This document shows, piece after piece, positions 1 to 5,841 of a DNA stretch of 12,630 bases. The translations under genes and the position numbers were made by a program. The notes under the pieces were generated by a model that did not search any database, had not been told where the DNA came from, and saw only the letters and a list, made by a program, of their open reading frames with translations. Where the stretch lies: the NCBI GenBank assembly GCA_031283825.1, contig JAITAZ010000361.1, positions 1 to 12,630 on the forward strand. Reading direction: 5' to 3'. Source of the DNA: Planctomycetaceae bacterium (GTDB lineage Bacteria > Planctomycetota > Planctomycetia > Pirellulales > Thermoguttaceae). Numbering within the stretch: the stretch's first letter is position 1; each line of letters begins with the position of its first letter.

Positions 1-51
1 TCTTGCATTCCCCTTTTATCCCCTTAAAATTATTGACTTCTATCACACAAA

Positions 52-160
52 ATCATCATTTGTTTTCTCCGCGATTATCCGTATTCACCAAAAAAATCTG
101 TTATTATCCGCGTTTAAAAAATCCCCCTATTATCCGTGTTTAAAAAACCGTGAACGGTTA
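52..160 (-). repeat. 3' flanking repeat block with three degenerate ATTATCCG units
   Basis: The octamer ATTATCCG occurs at 74-81, 103-110 and 129-136, spaced 29 and 26 bp; the second and third copies are followed by (C/T)GTTTAAAAAA. The block ends in the CCGTGAACGGTTA hairpin beside the desulfurase stop. A shorter relative in the same orientation follows the RloB gene (5761-5830), sharing CCGCGATTATCCGT, TGTTTAAAAA and the terminal CCGTGAACGGTTA. Confidence 0.7.
141..159 (-). terminator. Candidate terminator after the desulfurase gene (repeat-derived)
   Basis: Read on the minus strand, AACCG-TTCA-CGGTT forms a 5-bp stem with a four-base loop, followed by a run of T and beginning about 11 nt past the stop codon. 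It is short for an intrinsic terminator. The same hairpin occupies the same place after the RloB gene, which supports a terminator role. It is also part of the dispersed repeat family of this window. Confidence 0.45.
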
Positions 161-170
161 TCTTATTGTT

Positions 171-2150
171 TTAGCGGCGGCTTTTTTTGGAAATGTCTTT
201 TACGATCTTTATTAGGAAATCTATCTCTTCATACGTGTTGTAAAATGCTAACGACGCTCTGACAGTGCTTTCTAATCCGAAACGTCTTAATATCGGTTGC
301 GCACAATGATGTCCGGCACGAACTGCTATTCCTTCAGACGCAAGAATTTTATTGACTTCCTCCGTCGTAAATCCATCAACCAAAAACGAAATTACCGCCG
401 CACGATTCGACGCATTGCCTACAACCCTTACACCAGAAATCTGATTGAACTCATCCAACGCATACTCCAAAAGTCGATGCTCATACTGCCTAATACTCTC
501 CAATCCAATCGAACCAACATAGTCCAACGCCGCACCAAGTCCAACCGCATCCGCTATGTTGCCAGTTCCCGCCTCAAAACGAGCCGGCGCAGGATTGTAT
601 CGCGTCCGCTCAAACGTTACATCCGAAATCATCCCGCCACCACCTTGATACGGTCGCATCGAATTCAAAATCGACTCGCGTCCATACAAAACACCAATGC
701 CCGTCGGCGCAAAAATTTTATGTCCCGAAAATACAAAAAAATCCGCCCCAAGCATCTGCACATCAGTCGGAATATGAGAAACCGATTGAGCACCATCAAT
801 CAATACCCTCGCACCAAATTGATGAGCAACCTGAACAATCTCCTCAGTCGGCGTGATCGTTCCAATCGCATTAGATACCTGCGTTACCGCAACCAATTTC
901 ACCCTGCCACTTCGCAAAATATCCGCATAACCGCTAATCATCAACTCGCCATTCGAATTAACCGGAATCACACGAATCACCGCGCCAACCTCCGACGCCA
1001 ACATCTGCCAAGGAACTATATTCGCATGATGCTCAAGATGAGAAATCACAATCTCATCACCCGCCCGAATATTGTCCCTGCCCCACGCCGACGCTACAAG
1101 ATTTATCGCCTCCGTCGTCCCACGCACAAACACAATCTCATTCGACGACGACGCATTCAAAAACTTACGCACAACCTCACGCGACCGCTCATAAGCATCC
1201 GTCGAACGCGCCGCTAAATCATGCGCACCACGATGAACATTGGAATTTTCATGCTCGTAAAAATATCGCAACCGCTCTATCACCACACGCGGTTTCTGCG
1301 TCGTCGCGCCATTGTCAAACCAGACCAAAGGCTTGCCATGAACCCGCTCGGAAAGAATCGGAAAGTCATTGCGAATAGAGACTACGTCAAACTCACGCGA
1401 TAAACCACTAACCAAATTAGAAACACGACCCGACGACAAATCCGTTTTTTTGTCAACGTCCGAATTTTCAACTCCAACCTCGACTCCGCCATTGCCATTG
1501 ACATCATTAGCCGCCTTACGCGAATTAATATCAACCAAATCAAACGCAACTTTCGCAGCGTCTTCAAATCCGTTTTTATAAAGCGTCTTTGAAATTTCAC
1601 GCCCGACCTGCTGCACGTCCCATTCAATCCCCGAAACCTCGCCGACTTCCATACTCGCGCCGTCAACAAATTTATCACCCGACAAAAATTCAGACACTAA
1701 TAACGACGACGATTTACTCTCAACCGGATTCGTTATCAAATCAGAATTAGGAATTGTATTAGAAATCGTAGAAATATCGGCGTCGGTCGAAGGTATGTTG
1801 TCAACCGAAATCGGATTTTCAACAAACGGACTACGATCCGGAAAAAAATCACTCATGTAATCAGACTGCAAAATCGCTTGCGTCTGCCAGTTGTCAGACA
1901 AAACGTCATCGCCGACAATCGAACTCGGTATCGAACTCGGAATCGAAGTCGGGATCGAATTTGAAATCGAACTTGCCGTCGGAATCGCATAAGGATTGAC
2001 CGCAATTAAATTCGACGCCGTTTCGTTGGCGTCTCTCGTGTCTGCAAAATTATTTTCCGCAAACTGATTAAACTGATTGTCAGACTGATTATCGTTATCA
2101 GCAGCGCGAACCGCAGCATAAACGAGATTATCAAGCGTTGAAATATTCAT
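171..2150 (-). CDS. SufS-type cysteine desulfurase with long disordered N-terminal extension; predicted encapsulin cargo
   Basis: PLP-dependent enzyme of 659 aa that removes sulfur from L-cysteine, giving alanine and a cysteine persulfide. The catalytic domain is about residues 254-659 and matches the class V aminotransferase / group II desulfurase (SufS) family. Visible landmarks are the cofactor-stacking histidine region EHHAN (373-377), the phosphate-site DGAQS (D452), the Schiff-base lysine in SGHK (K478), the catalytic cysteine in RAGHHC (C616) and the substrate arginine in RASLAFYNT (R631). Ordinary SufS proteins are about 400 aa, so roughly 250 N-terminal residues are extra. These are rich in N, D, S and I, with a four-residue repeat at 59-78. 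Family 2A encapsulin cargo desulfurases carry just such an extension, which targets them into the shell, and an encapsulin gene lies upstream on the same strand. No Shine-Dalgarno precedes the ATG. A hairpin with a T-tract lies about 11 nt after the stop. The enzyme assignment is firm; cargo status is inferred from extension and context. Confidence 0.95.
   Translation of the reverse strand: MNISTLDNLVYAAVRAADNDNQSDNQFNQFAENNFADTRDANETASNLIAVNPYAIPTASSISNSIPTSIPSSIPSSIVGDDVLSDNWQTQAILQSDYMSDFFPDRSPFVENPISVDNIPSTDADISTISNTIPNSDLITNPVESKSSSLLVSEFLSGDKFVDGASMEVGEVSGIEWDVQQVGREISKTLYKNGFEDAAKVAFDLVDINSRKAANDVNGNGGVEVGVENSDVDKKTDLSSGRVSNLVSGLSREFDVVSIRNDFPILSERVHGKPLVWFDNGATTQKPRVVIERLRYFYEHENSNVHRGAHDLAARSTDAYERSREVVRKFLNASSSNEIVFVRGTTEAINLVASAWGRDNIRAGDEIVISHLEHHANIVPWQMLASEVGAVIRVIPVNSNGELMISGYADILRSGRVKLVAVTQVSNAIGTITPTEEIVQVAHQFGARVLIDGAQSVSHIPTDVQMLGADFFVFSGHKIFAPTGIGVLYGRESILNSMRPYQGGGGMISDVTFERTRYNPAPARFEAGTGNIADAVGLGAALDYVGSIGLESIRQYEHRLLEYALDEFNQISGVRVVGNASNRAAVISFLVDGFTTEEVNKILASEGIAVRAGHHCAQPILRRFGLESTVRASLAFYNTYEEIDFLIKIVKDISKKSRR
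1918..1977 (-). repeat. 12-bp tandem repeat inside the desulfurase extension
   Basis: Five consecutive 12-bp units, each starting ATCGAA on the plus strand (ATCGAACTCGGT, ATCGAACTCGGA, then three diverged copies). On the coding strand they give a four-residue repeat with isoleucine every fourth position (SSI, SNSI, PTSI, PSSI, PSSI; residues 59-78). The repeat stays in frame and sits in the predicted disordered cargo-targeting segment, so its copy number could vary without harming the enzyme domain. Confidence 0.85.
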
Positions 2151-2515
2151 TGTAAATATTTTTCGTTAGTGCCGGTCTCGATAAGAATTATTCGCGTATT
2201 TAATTCGATTGTAATATATCAGTGAAATTTTTGTTTTATCTTTTGAGTCTTGAATTCGTACTATTCAGTCGCAATATTTTTTTAAGGAATAAAGGCGACA
2301 ATTGAGACAAAAGCAATGATAGTTTCAAATCAATTTTGCGACACATGGACAAAACAAATATTTCCCGACGATATATTACATTCGATTTGAGTTTTTCTCG
2401 ATGTCGGCTTGTTCGCGCGGAATATACAGTATATATAGTACGCGACAAAACCGACATTACGTTTTTTAATTCTTTGACCGGCTAAATTATTTATTGTTAC
2501 GTTAATTCGTTTGTT
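2151..2515. other. 365-bp spacer between shell and cargo genes
   Basis: I see no credible gene here. A 73-codon minus-strand frame (2236-2457) has no ribosome binding site and an arginine/leucine-rich composition typical of chance frames. The spacer holds a quasi-palindrome ATATACAGTATAT at 2422-2434, and on the minus strand TTGTCG (2443-2448) lies 16 bp before TATATT (2421-2426), a weak promoter-like pair. The gap is long for two genes expected to be co-expressed, so the desulfurase may have its own promoter. Confidence 0.5.
2421..2448 (-). promoter_or_regulatory. Weak candidate promoter for the desulfurase gene
   Basis: Minus strand TTGTCG, 16-bp spacer, TATATT; the start codon is about 270 nt downstream. 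The boxes are imperfect and the region is AT-rich, so a chance match is quite possible. Confidence 0.25.
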
Positions 2516-3469
2516 TTATTTATCGCTGTAAGAATAGTAATGTCCGACGTCGATATTTTCGAGTGCGGCTACGGCGTCGTCGGCGAAAATTGCCAGCGAA
2601 CAATAGACGGATAGAAAATACGACGCGATTCCATGCTTATCGACTCCCATGAATCTCACGGCTAATCCGCGTGAAACTCCGCCGGGCAAATTCGCTTGAT
2701 ATAAACCTACGACTCCGCGTTTCTTTTCGCCGGTTCGTACTAGCAAGACGTTTGTTTTTCCGGCTTTACTTTGCGGATTTTTTATTCCGTCAACAAATAA
2801 TTTATCTGTTGGAATAATTGGGATACCTCGCCAAGTTAAAAACGACGCGCCGTAAAACGAAACAGTCGCCGGTGGAACTCCGCGTCTCGTGCATTCTCGA
2901 CCAAACGCCGCAATTGCTCGCGGATGTGCAAGGAAAAACGACGGCTCTTTCCAGACTTTAGAAATCAATTCGTCAAAGTCGTCGGGTGTCGGCGAGCCTG
3001 ATATAGATTTGATTTTTTGCGATGCAACGACATTTTTCAACAGACCGTAGTCGTCGCTGTTGATCAATTGACTTTCTTGTCGTTCTTTTAAACTTTCGAC
3101 AGCGAGTCGGATTTGTTCGTTGACTTGATCGAAAGGACTACTGTACAAGTCGGCGATTCGCGTGTCGATATTGATTACCGTTGAGATAGAATTTAATCTA
3201 TATTCTCGCGGCGAGGATTCGTAATCGACGAAGCCTTCGGGTACTTTGCTGTCGTCTGTAGCTTGACGGCAGAGCGAGTCTAGCGGCGTTTCGCCTTCTT
3301 TAACTTTATTCAGTCGGAAGATCCCTGTTTCCAAAGACTTCCAATCAAGAAAACGCGGCAGCCAACGTGGAGTCAACGAGCCAAAATGGGCTTCCGTTTT
3401 AGTTACATTGGCAAGTTGATAAGCCGCTTGAACGCCCAATGTTCGGGCAGTATTGTTCGTTTCAGACAT
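2516..3469 (-). CDS. Family 2A encapsulin shell protein (HK97-fold nanocompartment)
   Basis: A 317-aa protein recognised as a Family 2 encapsulin, which self-assembles into a hollow icosahedral shell in the cytoplasm. Family-like features: the N-terminal block TKTEAHFGSLTPRWLPRFLDW (23-43), then an extended-arm segment ending VDYESSPREYRL (81-92), RIADLYSSPFDQVNEQIRLA (104-123) leading into the long helix ESLKERQESQLINS (125-138), FFLAHPRAIAAFGRECTRRG (178-197), the GIPIIPTDKL strand (215-224) and the C-terminal SYFLSVYCSLAIFADDAVAALENIDVG (283-309). There is no inserted cyclic-nucleotide-binding domain, which places it in subtype 2A rather than 2B. GGAG lies 9 nt before the ATG. The gene precedes a desulfurase with a cargo-type extension, which is the known 2A cargo. 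A phage capsid protein is the alternative, but no phage genes are nearby and the match is to the encapsulin family. Confidence 0.9.
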   Translation of the reverse strand: MSETNNTARTLGVQAAYQLANVTKTEAHFGSLTPRWLPRFLDWKSLETGIFRLNKVKEGETPLDSLCRQATDDSKVPEGFVDYESSPREYRLNSISTVINIDTRIADLYSSPFDQVNEQIRLAVESLKERQESQLINSDDYGLLKNVVASQKIKSISGSPTPDDFDELISKVWKEPSFFLAHPRAIAAFGRECTRRGVPPATVSFYGASFLTWRGIPIIPTDKLFVDGIKNPQSKAGKTNVLLVRTGEKKRGVVGLYQANLPGGVSRGLAVRFMGVDKHGIASYFLSVYCSLAIFADDAVAALENIDVGHYYSYSDK

Positions 3470-3515
3470 AATTTATTTCTCCAAAAAAGTGTTGCTAGGG
3501 TAATTAAATTTACAC

Positions 3516-3538
3516 AATTATCGTTACGATAATTATCG
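3516..3538. promoter_or_regulatory. Candidate operator upstream of the encapsulin gene
   Basis: AATTATCG-TTA-CGATAATT is a perfect 8+8 inverted repeat (3516-3534). Its right half runs into a second perfect palindrome, CGATAATTATCG (3527-3538). Together they give three alternating half-sites centred about 55 bp upstream of the encapsulin start, where a dimeric regulator could bind. The regulator is not encoded in this window. AT-rich palindromes arise by chance fairly often, but a perfect 19-bp one this close to a start codon deserves notice. Confidence 0.45.
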
Positions 3539-3841
3539 CTCAAAATTTTTCAATACAAAATATACAATTCGCACAATGAATCTCAACGACTAAAAAAACG
3601 CTTTGACAAAAGCTGCACAAAAATTGCCTGTCTAGTTGATAGCAATATTTTAGTTATTGCGAGTCGAATTCTAAATCGCGAGTTGTAAACTGTTCACGCT
3701 TGAATTTTCGGTTAAAACCGTCTGATTACCTTCGGAAAGCAGACTTTTAACGATTTTATGGTTTTAATATTCTTAATGTTATTAATGAATAGCCTTTATA
3801 TCGCCGAAATTCATAGTACGATCCGATATGATTGAGCGTTG

Positions 3842-3886
3842 AGGAACTAACTTGAAACTTAAAGTCACGAAAAGTTAGTTGTTCCT
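3842..3886. repeat. Imperfect inverted repeat / hairpin
   Basis: AGGAACTAACT at 3842-3852 pairs with AGTTAGTTGTTCCT at 3873-3886, with a bulge and a loop of about 20 nt. It is not followed by a T-tract on either strand, so it is not an evident terminator. Role unknown. Confidence 0.5.
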
Positions 3887-4200
3887 GATTGAAATTAAGA
3901 TGCGGTTAATTTTTTGAATTAGGTATTTTCCCTGCGATCTGTGAGGTCAACCGAGTCGTCGAGTTTATCTACATAATTTGAGATTTTATTTAATCTGATT
4001 GGCGTTGACAATTCAGATTCGACGAGTTCGATATTAAATTATTCCTGCATTCACCGTATTTACAAGAAATTTGTTAGACGTGCAAGGGACTTCGTAACAA
4101 TTAAGCCAAAGATTCTACAACACAAAAAAACAACGTCAACGGGGGGGAATAAATTCGGTAACTTTTTTTTGAACACGGAAAAAACAAATGATGATTTTCA

Positions 4201-4322
4201 GTAACCGTTCACAGTTTTTTTAAAAACCATATTATTTTTTGGGTAACCGCTCACGTTTACAAGAAAAAATCCTACGCCCTGAAAGGGCTTAGAAAATTTT
4301 TCTCTTGTACGTGAACGGTTAC
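4201..4322. repeat. Compound palindromic repeat cluster
   Basis: Three copies of the family's boundary box are present: GTAACCGTTCAC (4201-4212), GTAACCGCTCAC (4243-4254) and the inverted GTGAACGGTTAC (4311-4322). Between the first two lies the shared TTTTTTTAAAAACCATATTA core. Between the second and third is an imperfect palindrome of about 80 bp centred on GCCCT-GAA-AGGGC (4276-4288), with arms ACAAGAAAAA and TTTTTCTCTTGT. It resembles a small MITE or REP-type element with terminal inverted repeats; no transposase is encoded. Confidence 0.75.
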
Positions 4323-4364
4323 AAATTTTAAATTAAAATAGACAATTACGTTTAAACGTAACCA

Positions 4365-4392
4365 TCGGCAGAATATCTGCCGACAGTTTTTT
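4365..4392 (+). terminator. Terminator-like hairpin with plus-strand T-tract
   Basis: TCGGCAG-AATAT-CTGCCGA is a perfect 7-bp stem (4365-4383), followed after CAG by TTTTTT on the plus strand. This is the best intrinsic-terminator shape in the window, but there is no plus-strand gene upstream. It faces the 3' end of the minus-strand lipoprotein gene, about 40 nt beyond its stop. It may stop an untranslated transcript or read-through toward the lipoprotein gene. Confidence 0.5.
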
Positions 4393-4429
4393 GTGAGATT
4401 TTTTTTCGTTACAAAAATTACGTAAAATA

Positions 4430-5095
4430 TCAACGAAGTTGATTTGTGTTGATTTCATCGTTTTCGCTAATATCTTCGTTTATGTCTTCATCGTCATCTG
4501 GTACTACGTTTGCCGCTGAACCAAGCGCATCGGCAATTTGTTGAAGAGTATTACCAGCTGTGTCGCCGTTGTAAATGAACTCATTTTTGTCAGAGTCGTA
4601 GGTGTAATCATCTTTTTTATGTCCATCTGGCGCATTGTATAGAAGCCAAAAATCGTACTCAGTACCTTGTGCATCTGGATGCTCATCATAACTTACAAAT
4701 GATGTATCATTATAAGTTGTATAGTATCCTTCCTCATGCGATTCGTCATATCCAGATGCTTTAAATTGTCCAGTGGACAACGTTATACTTCCGTCTGACC
4801 ATTTTGTCGCATAGGCGTAACTTACCTTTTCATTAGTAGTCACATTACTGAAATAATACCCACTTGAACTATATTTTCCTGTTCCTGGTTCAACCCATTG
4901 ATAATTTGTTGCTCCTTCAATAGGTTGACTTGTAACATAAATTTCCGCCGTAACTGGATTGTTATTCTGATTCTGGATAAAAGTCAAATAAGTTACGCCA
5001 GAAGTAGGCGTATCTGGCGTGTTGTTATTACAGCAACCGCTACTCAAACAAACGCAAAAGCTCAAAAGAGCTACTAGCACAAAAAGTTTTTTCAT
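4430..5095 (-). CDS. Secreted probable lipoprotein, function unknown
   Basis: A 221-aa protein I do not recognise. It begins with a classical export signal: MKK, a hydrophobic stretch (residues 4-17), then SSGC with C21 as the likely lipidated residue. The lipobox is imperfect because position -3 is Ser rather than Leu. An Asn/Thr/Pro linker follows (23-32), then a Tyr-, Ser-, Thr- and Gly-rich body (35-180) that looks beta-strand rich, then an acidic tail (DDDEDINEDISENDE, 200-214). Start choice: AGGAG sits 8 nt before this ATG, whereas an upstream TTG at 5191 would overlap the promoter and add a stray hydrophobic segment. The leader AACACTTTTTTAGGAGAA closely matches that of the encapsulin gene. 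It stands alone between two repeat clusters. It probably acts at the membrane or cell surface. Confidence 0.75.
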   Translation of the reverse strand: MKKLFVLVALLSFCVCLSSGCCNNNTPDTPTSGVTYLTFIQNQNNNPVTAEIYVTSQPIEGATNYQWVEPGTGKYSSSGYYFSNVTTNEKVSYAYATKWSDGSITLSTGQFKASGYDESHEEGYYTTYNDTSFVSYDEHPDAQGTEYDFWLLYNAPDGHKKDDYTYDSDKNEFIYNGDTAGNTLQQIADALGSAANVVPDDDEDINEDISENDEINTNQLR

Positions 5096-5132
5096 TTTTA
5101 GTTCTCCTAAAAAAGTGTTTCTTGAAAATGCA

Positions 5133-5149
5133 GTTGACAATATATCAAC
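5133..5149. promoter_or_regulatory. Quasi-palindrome in the lipoprotein leader
   Basis: GTTGACAATATATCAAC has 5-bp perfect outer arms (GTTGA/TCAAC) and lies just downstream of the predicted transcription start. It could be an operator or a small 5' RNA hairpin. Low certainty because of the AT-rich setting. Confidence 0.3.
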
Positions 5150-5162
5150 CGCGACTAACAAC

Positions 5163-5191
5163 AATATAGTAAAAAATAACAAACTTGTCAA
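5163..5191 (-). promoter_or_regulatory. Sigma70-like promoter of the lipoprotein gene
   Basis: On the minus strand a perfect TTGACA (5186-5191) is followed by a 17-bp spacer and TATATT (5163-5168). Transcription would begin near 5156, leaving a leader of about 60 nt before the ATG at 5095. This is the strongest promoter match in the window. Confidence 0.65.
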
Positions 5192-5375
5192 ATTATTTTA
5201 ATAAAAAAAGTTATTTAAATTGAAATATCTACGATAAATAATCCAATAATATCAATAAAAACGATTGTAACTTTAAACAATTATCAAATCATGTTGTGCG
5301 TTAGTTGTCCGTCAGTATGCGATATTGTTTTTTTGTAACCGTTCACGGTTTTTTTAAAAACCATATTATTTTTTG

Positions 5376-5420
5376 GGGGACATTGGAGACAAAGGGGACT
5401 TAGGGGACACTGGGGACACA
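5376..5420. repeat. Left arm: five 9-bp GGGGACNNN units
   Basis: Strict 9-bp period: GGGGACATT, GGAGACAAA, GGGGACTTA, GGGGACACT, GGGGACACA. It pairs with the inverse array at 5540-5581, with a contiguous identical stretch of 24 bp near the inner end. Confidence 0.85.
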
Positions 5421-5539
5421 CTAATTTAAAAACCATGATTAACGACTCAACAGAAAACAACAGCTTTTAAAAAAGAGAAATTTTTTTCTTTAAATTTTGT
5501 CCCCCACCGAGTCATCAATCCCAGATCTCAAACAAGAAC

Positions 5540-5581
5540 GTCCCCAGTGTCCCCTAAGTCCCCAATGTCCCCTAAGTCCCC
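5540..5581. repeat. Right arm: inverted 9-bp GTCCCCNNN units
   Basis: GTCCCCAGT, GTCCCCTAA, GTCCCCAAT, GTCCCCTAA, GTCCCC, again with a 9-bp period. It is the reverse complement of the left arm apart from about half a dozen positions. The two arms could form a stem of about 42 bp closed by a loop of about 120 nt, which contains a smaller inverted pair (GATTAACGACTC at 5437, GAGTCATCAATC at 5509). Confidence 0.85.
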
Positions 5582-5760
5582 ACAAAAAATTATCTTTGGA
5601 TTTTTAAAACCATATTATTTTTTTCTTGTGAACGGTTACTTTTAAACAAAGTTAGGAAAAATTTAGGTTGAAAATGAGGTTTGTAAAAAATAAACCTAAT
5701 ATCTGTACAAAAATTCAACTGAATGATTATGAATATAATTTTTATGAATACACGTGAAAT

Positions 5761-5830
5761 AATCATTTGCATTTTCCGCGATTATCCGTGTTTAAAAATA
5801 ATTCCGAATTTAAAAACCGTGAACGGTTAC
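5761..5830 (-). repeat. 3' flanking repeat block, second copy
   Basis: Contains CCGCGATTATCCGTG (5777-5790), TTTAAAAA and CCGTGAACGGTTAC (5817-5830). It has the same order and orientation relative to the upstream gene as the block after the desulfurase (52-160), but with one full ATTATCCG unit instead of three. Confidence 0.7.
5811..5828 (-). terminator. Candidate terminator after the RloB gene (repeat-derived)
   Basis: On the minus strand AACCG-TTCA-CGGTT followed by TTT begins about 13 nt after the RloB stop codon. The hairpin, T-tract and position are the same as after the desulfurase gene, so it is probably used as a terminator despite the short stem. Confidence 0.45.
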
Positions 5831-5841
5831 AAAAAATTCTG

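Larger units (their letters stand above)
3539..4429. other. Long spacer without a recognised gene
   Basis: No credible open frame or tRNA is visible on either strand. Contents seen: a segment at 3688-3820 related to the sequence upstream of the membrane-protein gene (8288-8349); an imperfect hairpin at 3842-3886 (AGGAACTAACT paired with AGTTAGTTGTTCCT); a G7 run at 4141-4147; the repeat cluster 4201-4322; and a GC-rich hairpin with a T-tract at 4365-4392. An untranslated transcript is possible but I cannot identify a known RNA family. Confidence 0.5.
5335..5639. repeat. About 305-bp inverted-repeat element with interrupted core
   Basis: It starts with GTAACCGTTCAC (5335-5346) and ends with its exact inverse GTGAACGGTTAC (5628-5639). 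The AT-rich core ending AAACCATATTATTTTTT occurs twice in the same orientation, near 5349-5374 and 5600-5622. Between those copies lies a separate palindromic unit made of GGGGAC repeats. Compared with the simple 56-bp copy at 8066-8121, this looks like the same module split by an insertion that duplicated about 25 bp of core. No coding sequence is inside it. MITE-like; the mobilising enzyme is not in the window. Confidence 0.7.

Noticed and set aside
297..1217. 306-codon plus-strand open frame antisense to the desulfurase
   Set aside because: It is opposite a clearly real enzyme. Its Arg/Asn/Ile-rich composition has no recognisable domain and follows from the codon pattern of the true gene.
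2236..2457. 73-codon minus-strand frame between the encapsulin and the desulfurase
   Set aside because: No ribosome binding site, Arg/Leu-rich chance-like composition, no family resemblance.
2516..3469. Prophage capsid gene
   Set aside because: No terminase, portal, protease or tail genes are nearby, and the sequence pattern and desulfurase partner fit Family 2A encapsulins.
5096..5191. Upstream TTG start extending the lipoprotein by 32 residues
   Set aside because: The extension covers the TTGACA/TATATT promoter, and the internal ATG has a good AGGAG and begins a proper signal peptide.
5376..5581. CRISPR array
   Set aside because: The 9-bp period is far too short for repeat-spacer units, the arrays are inverted relative to each other, and no cas genes are present.
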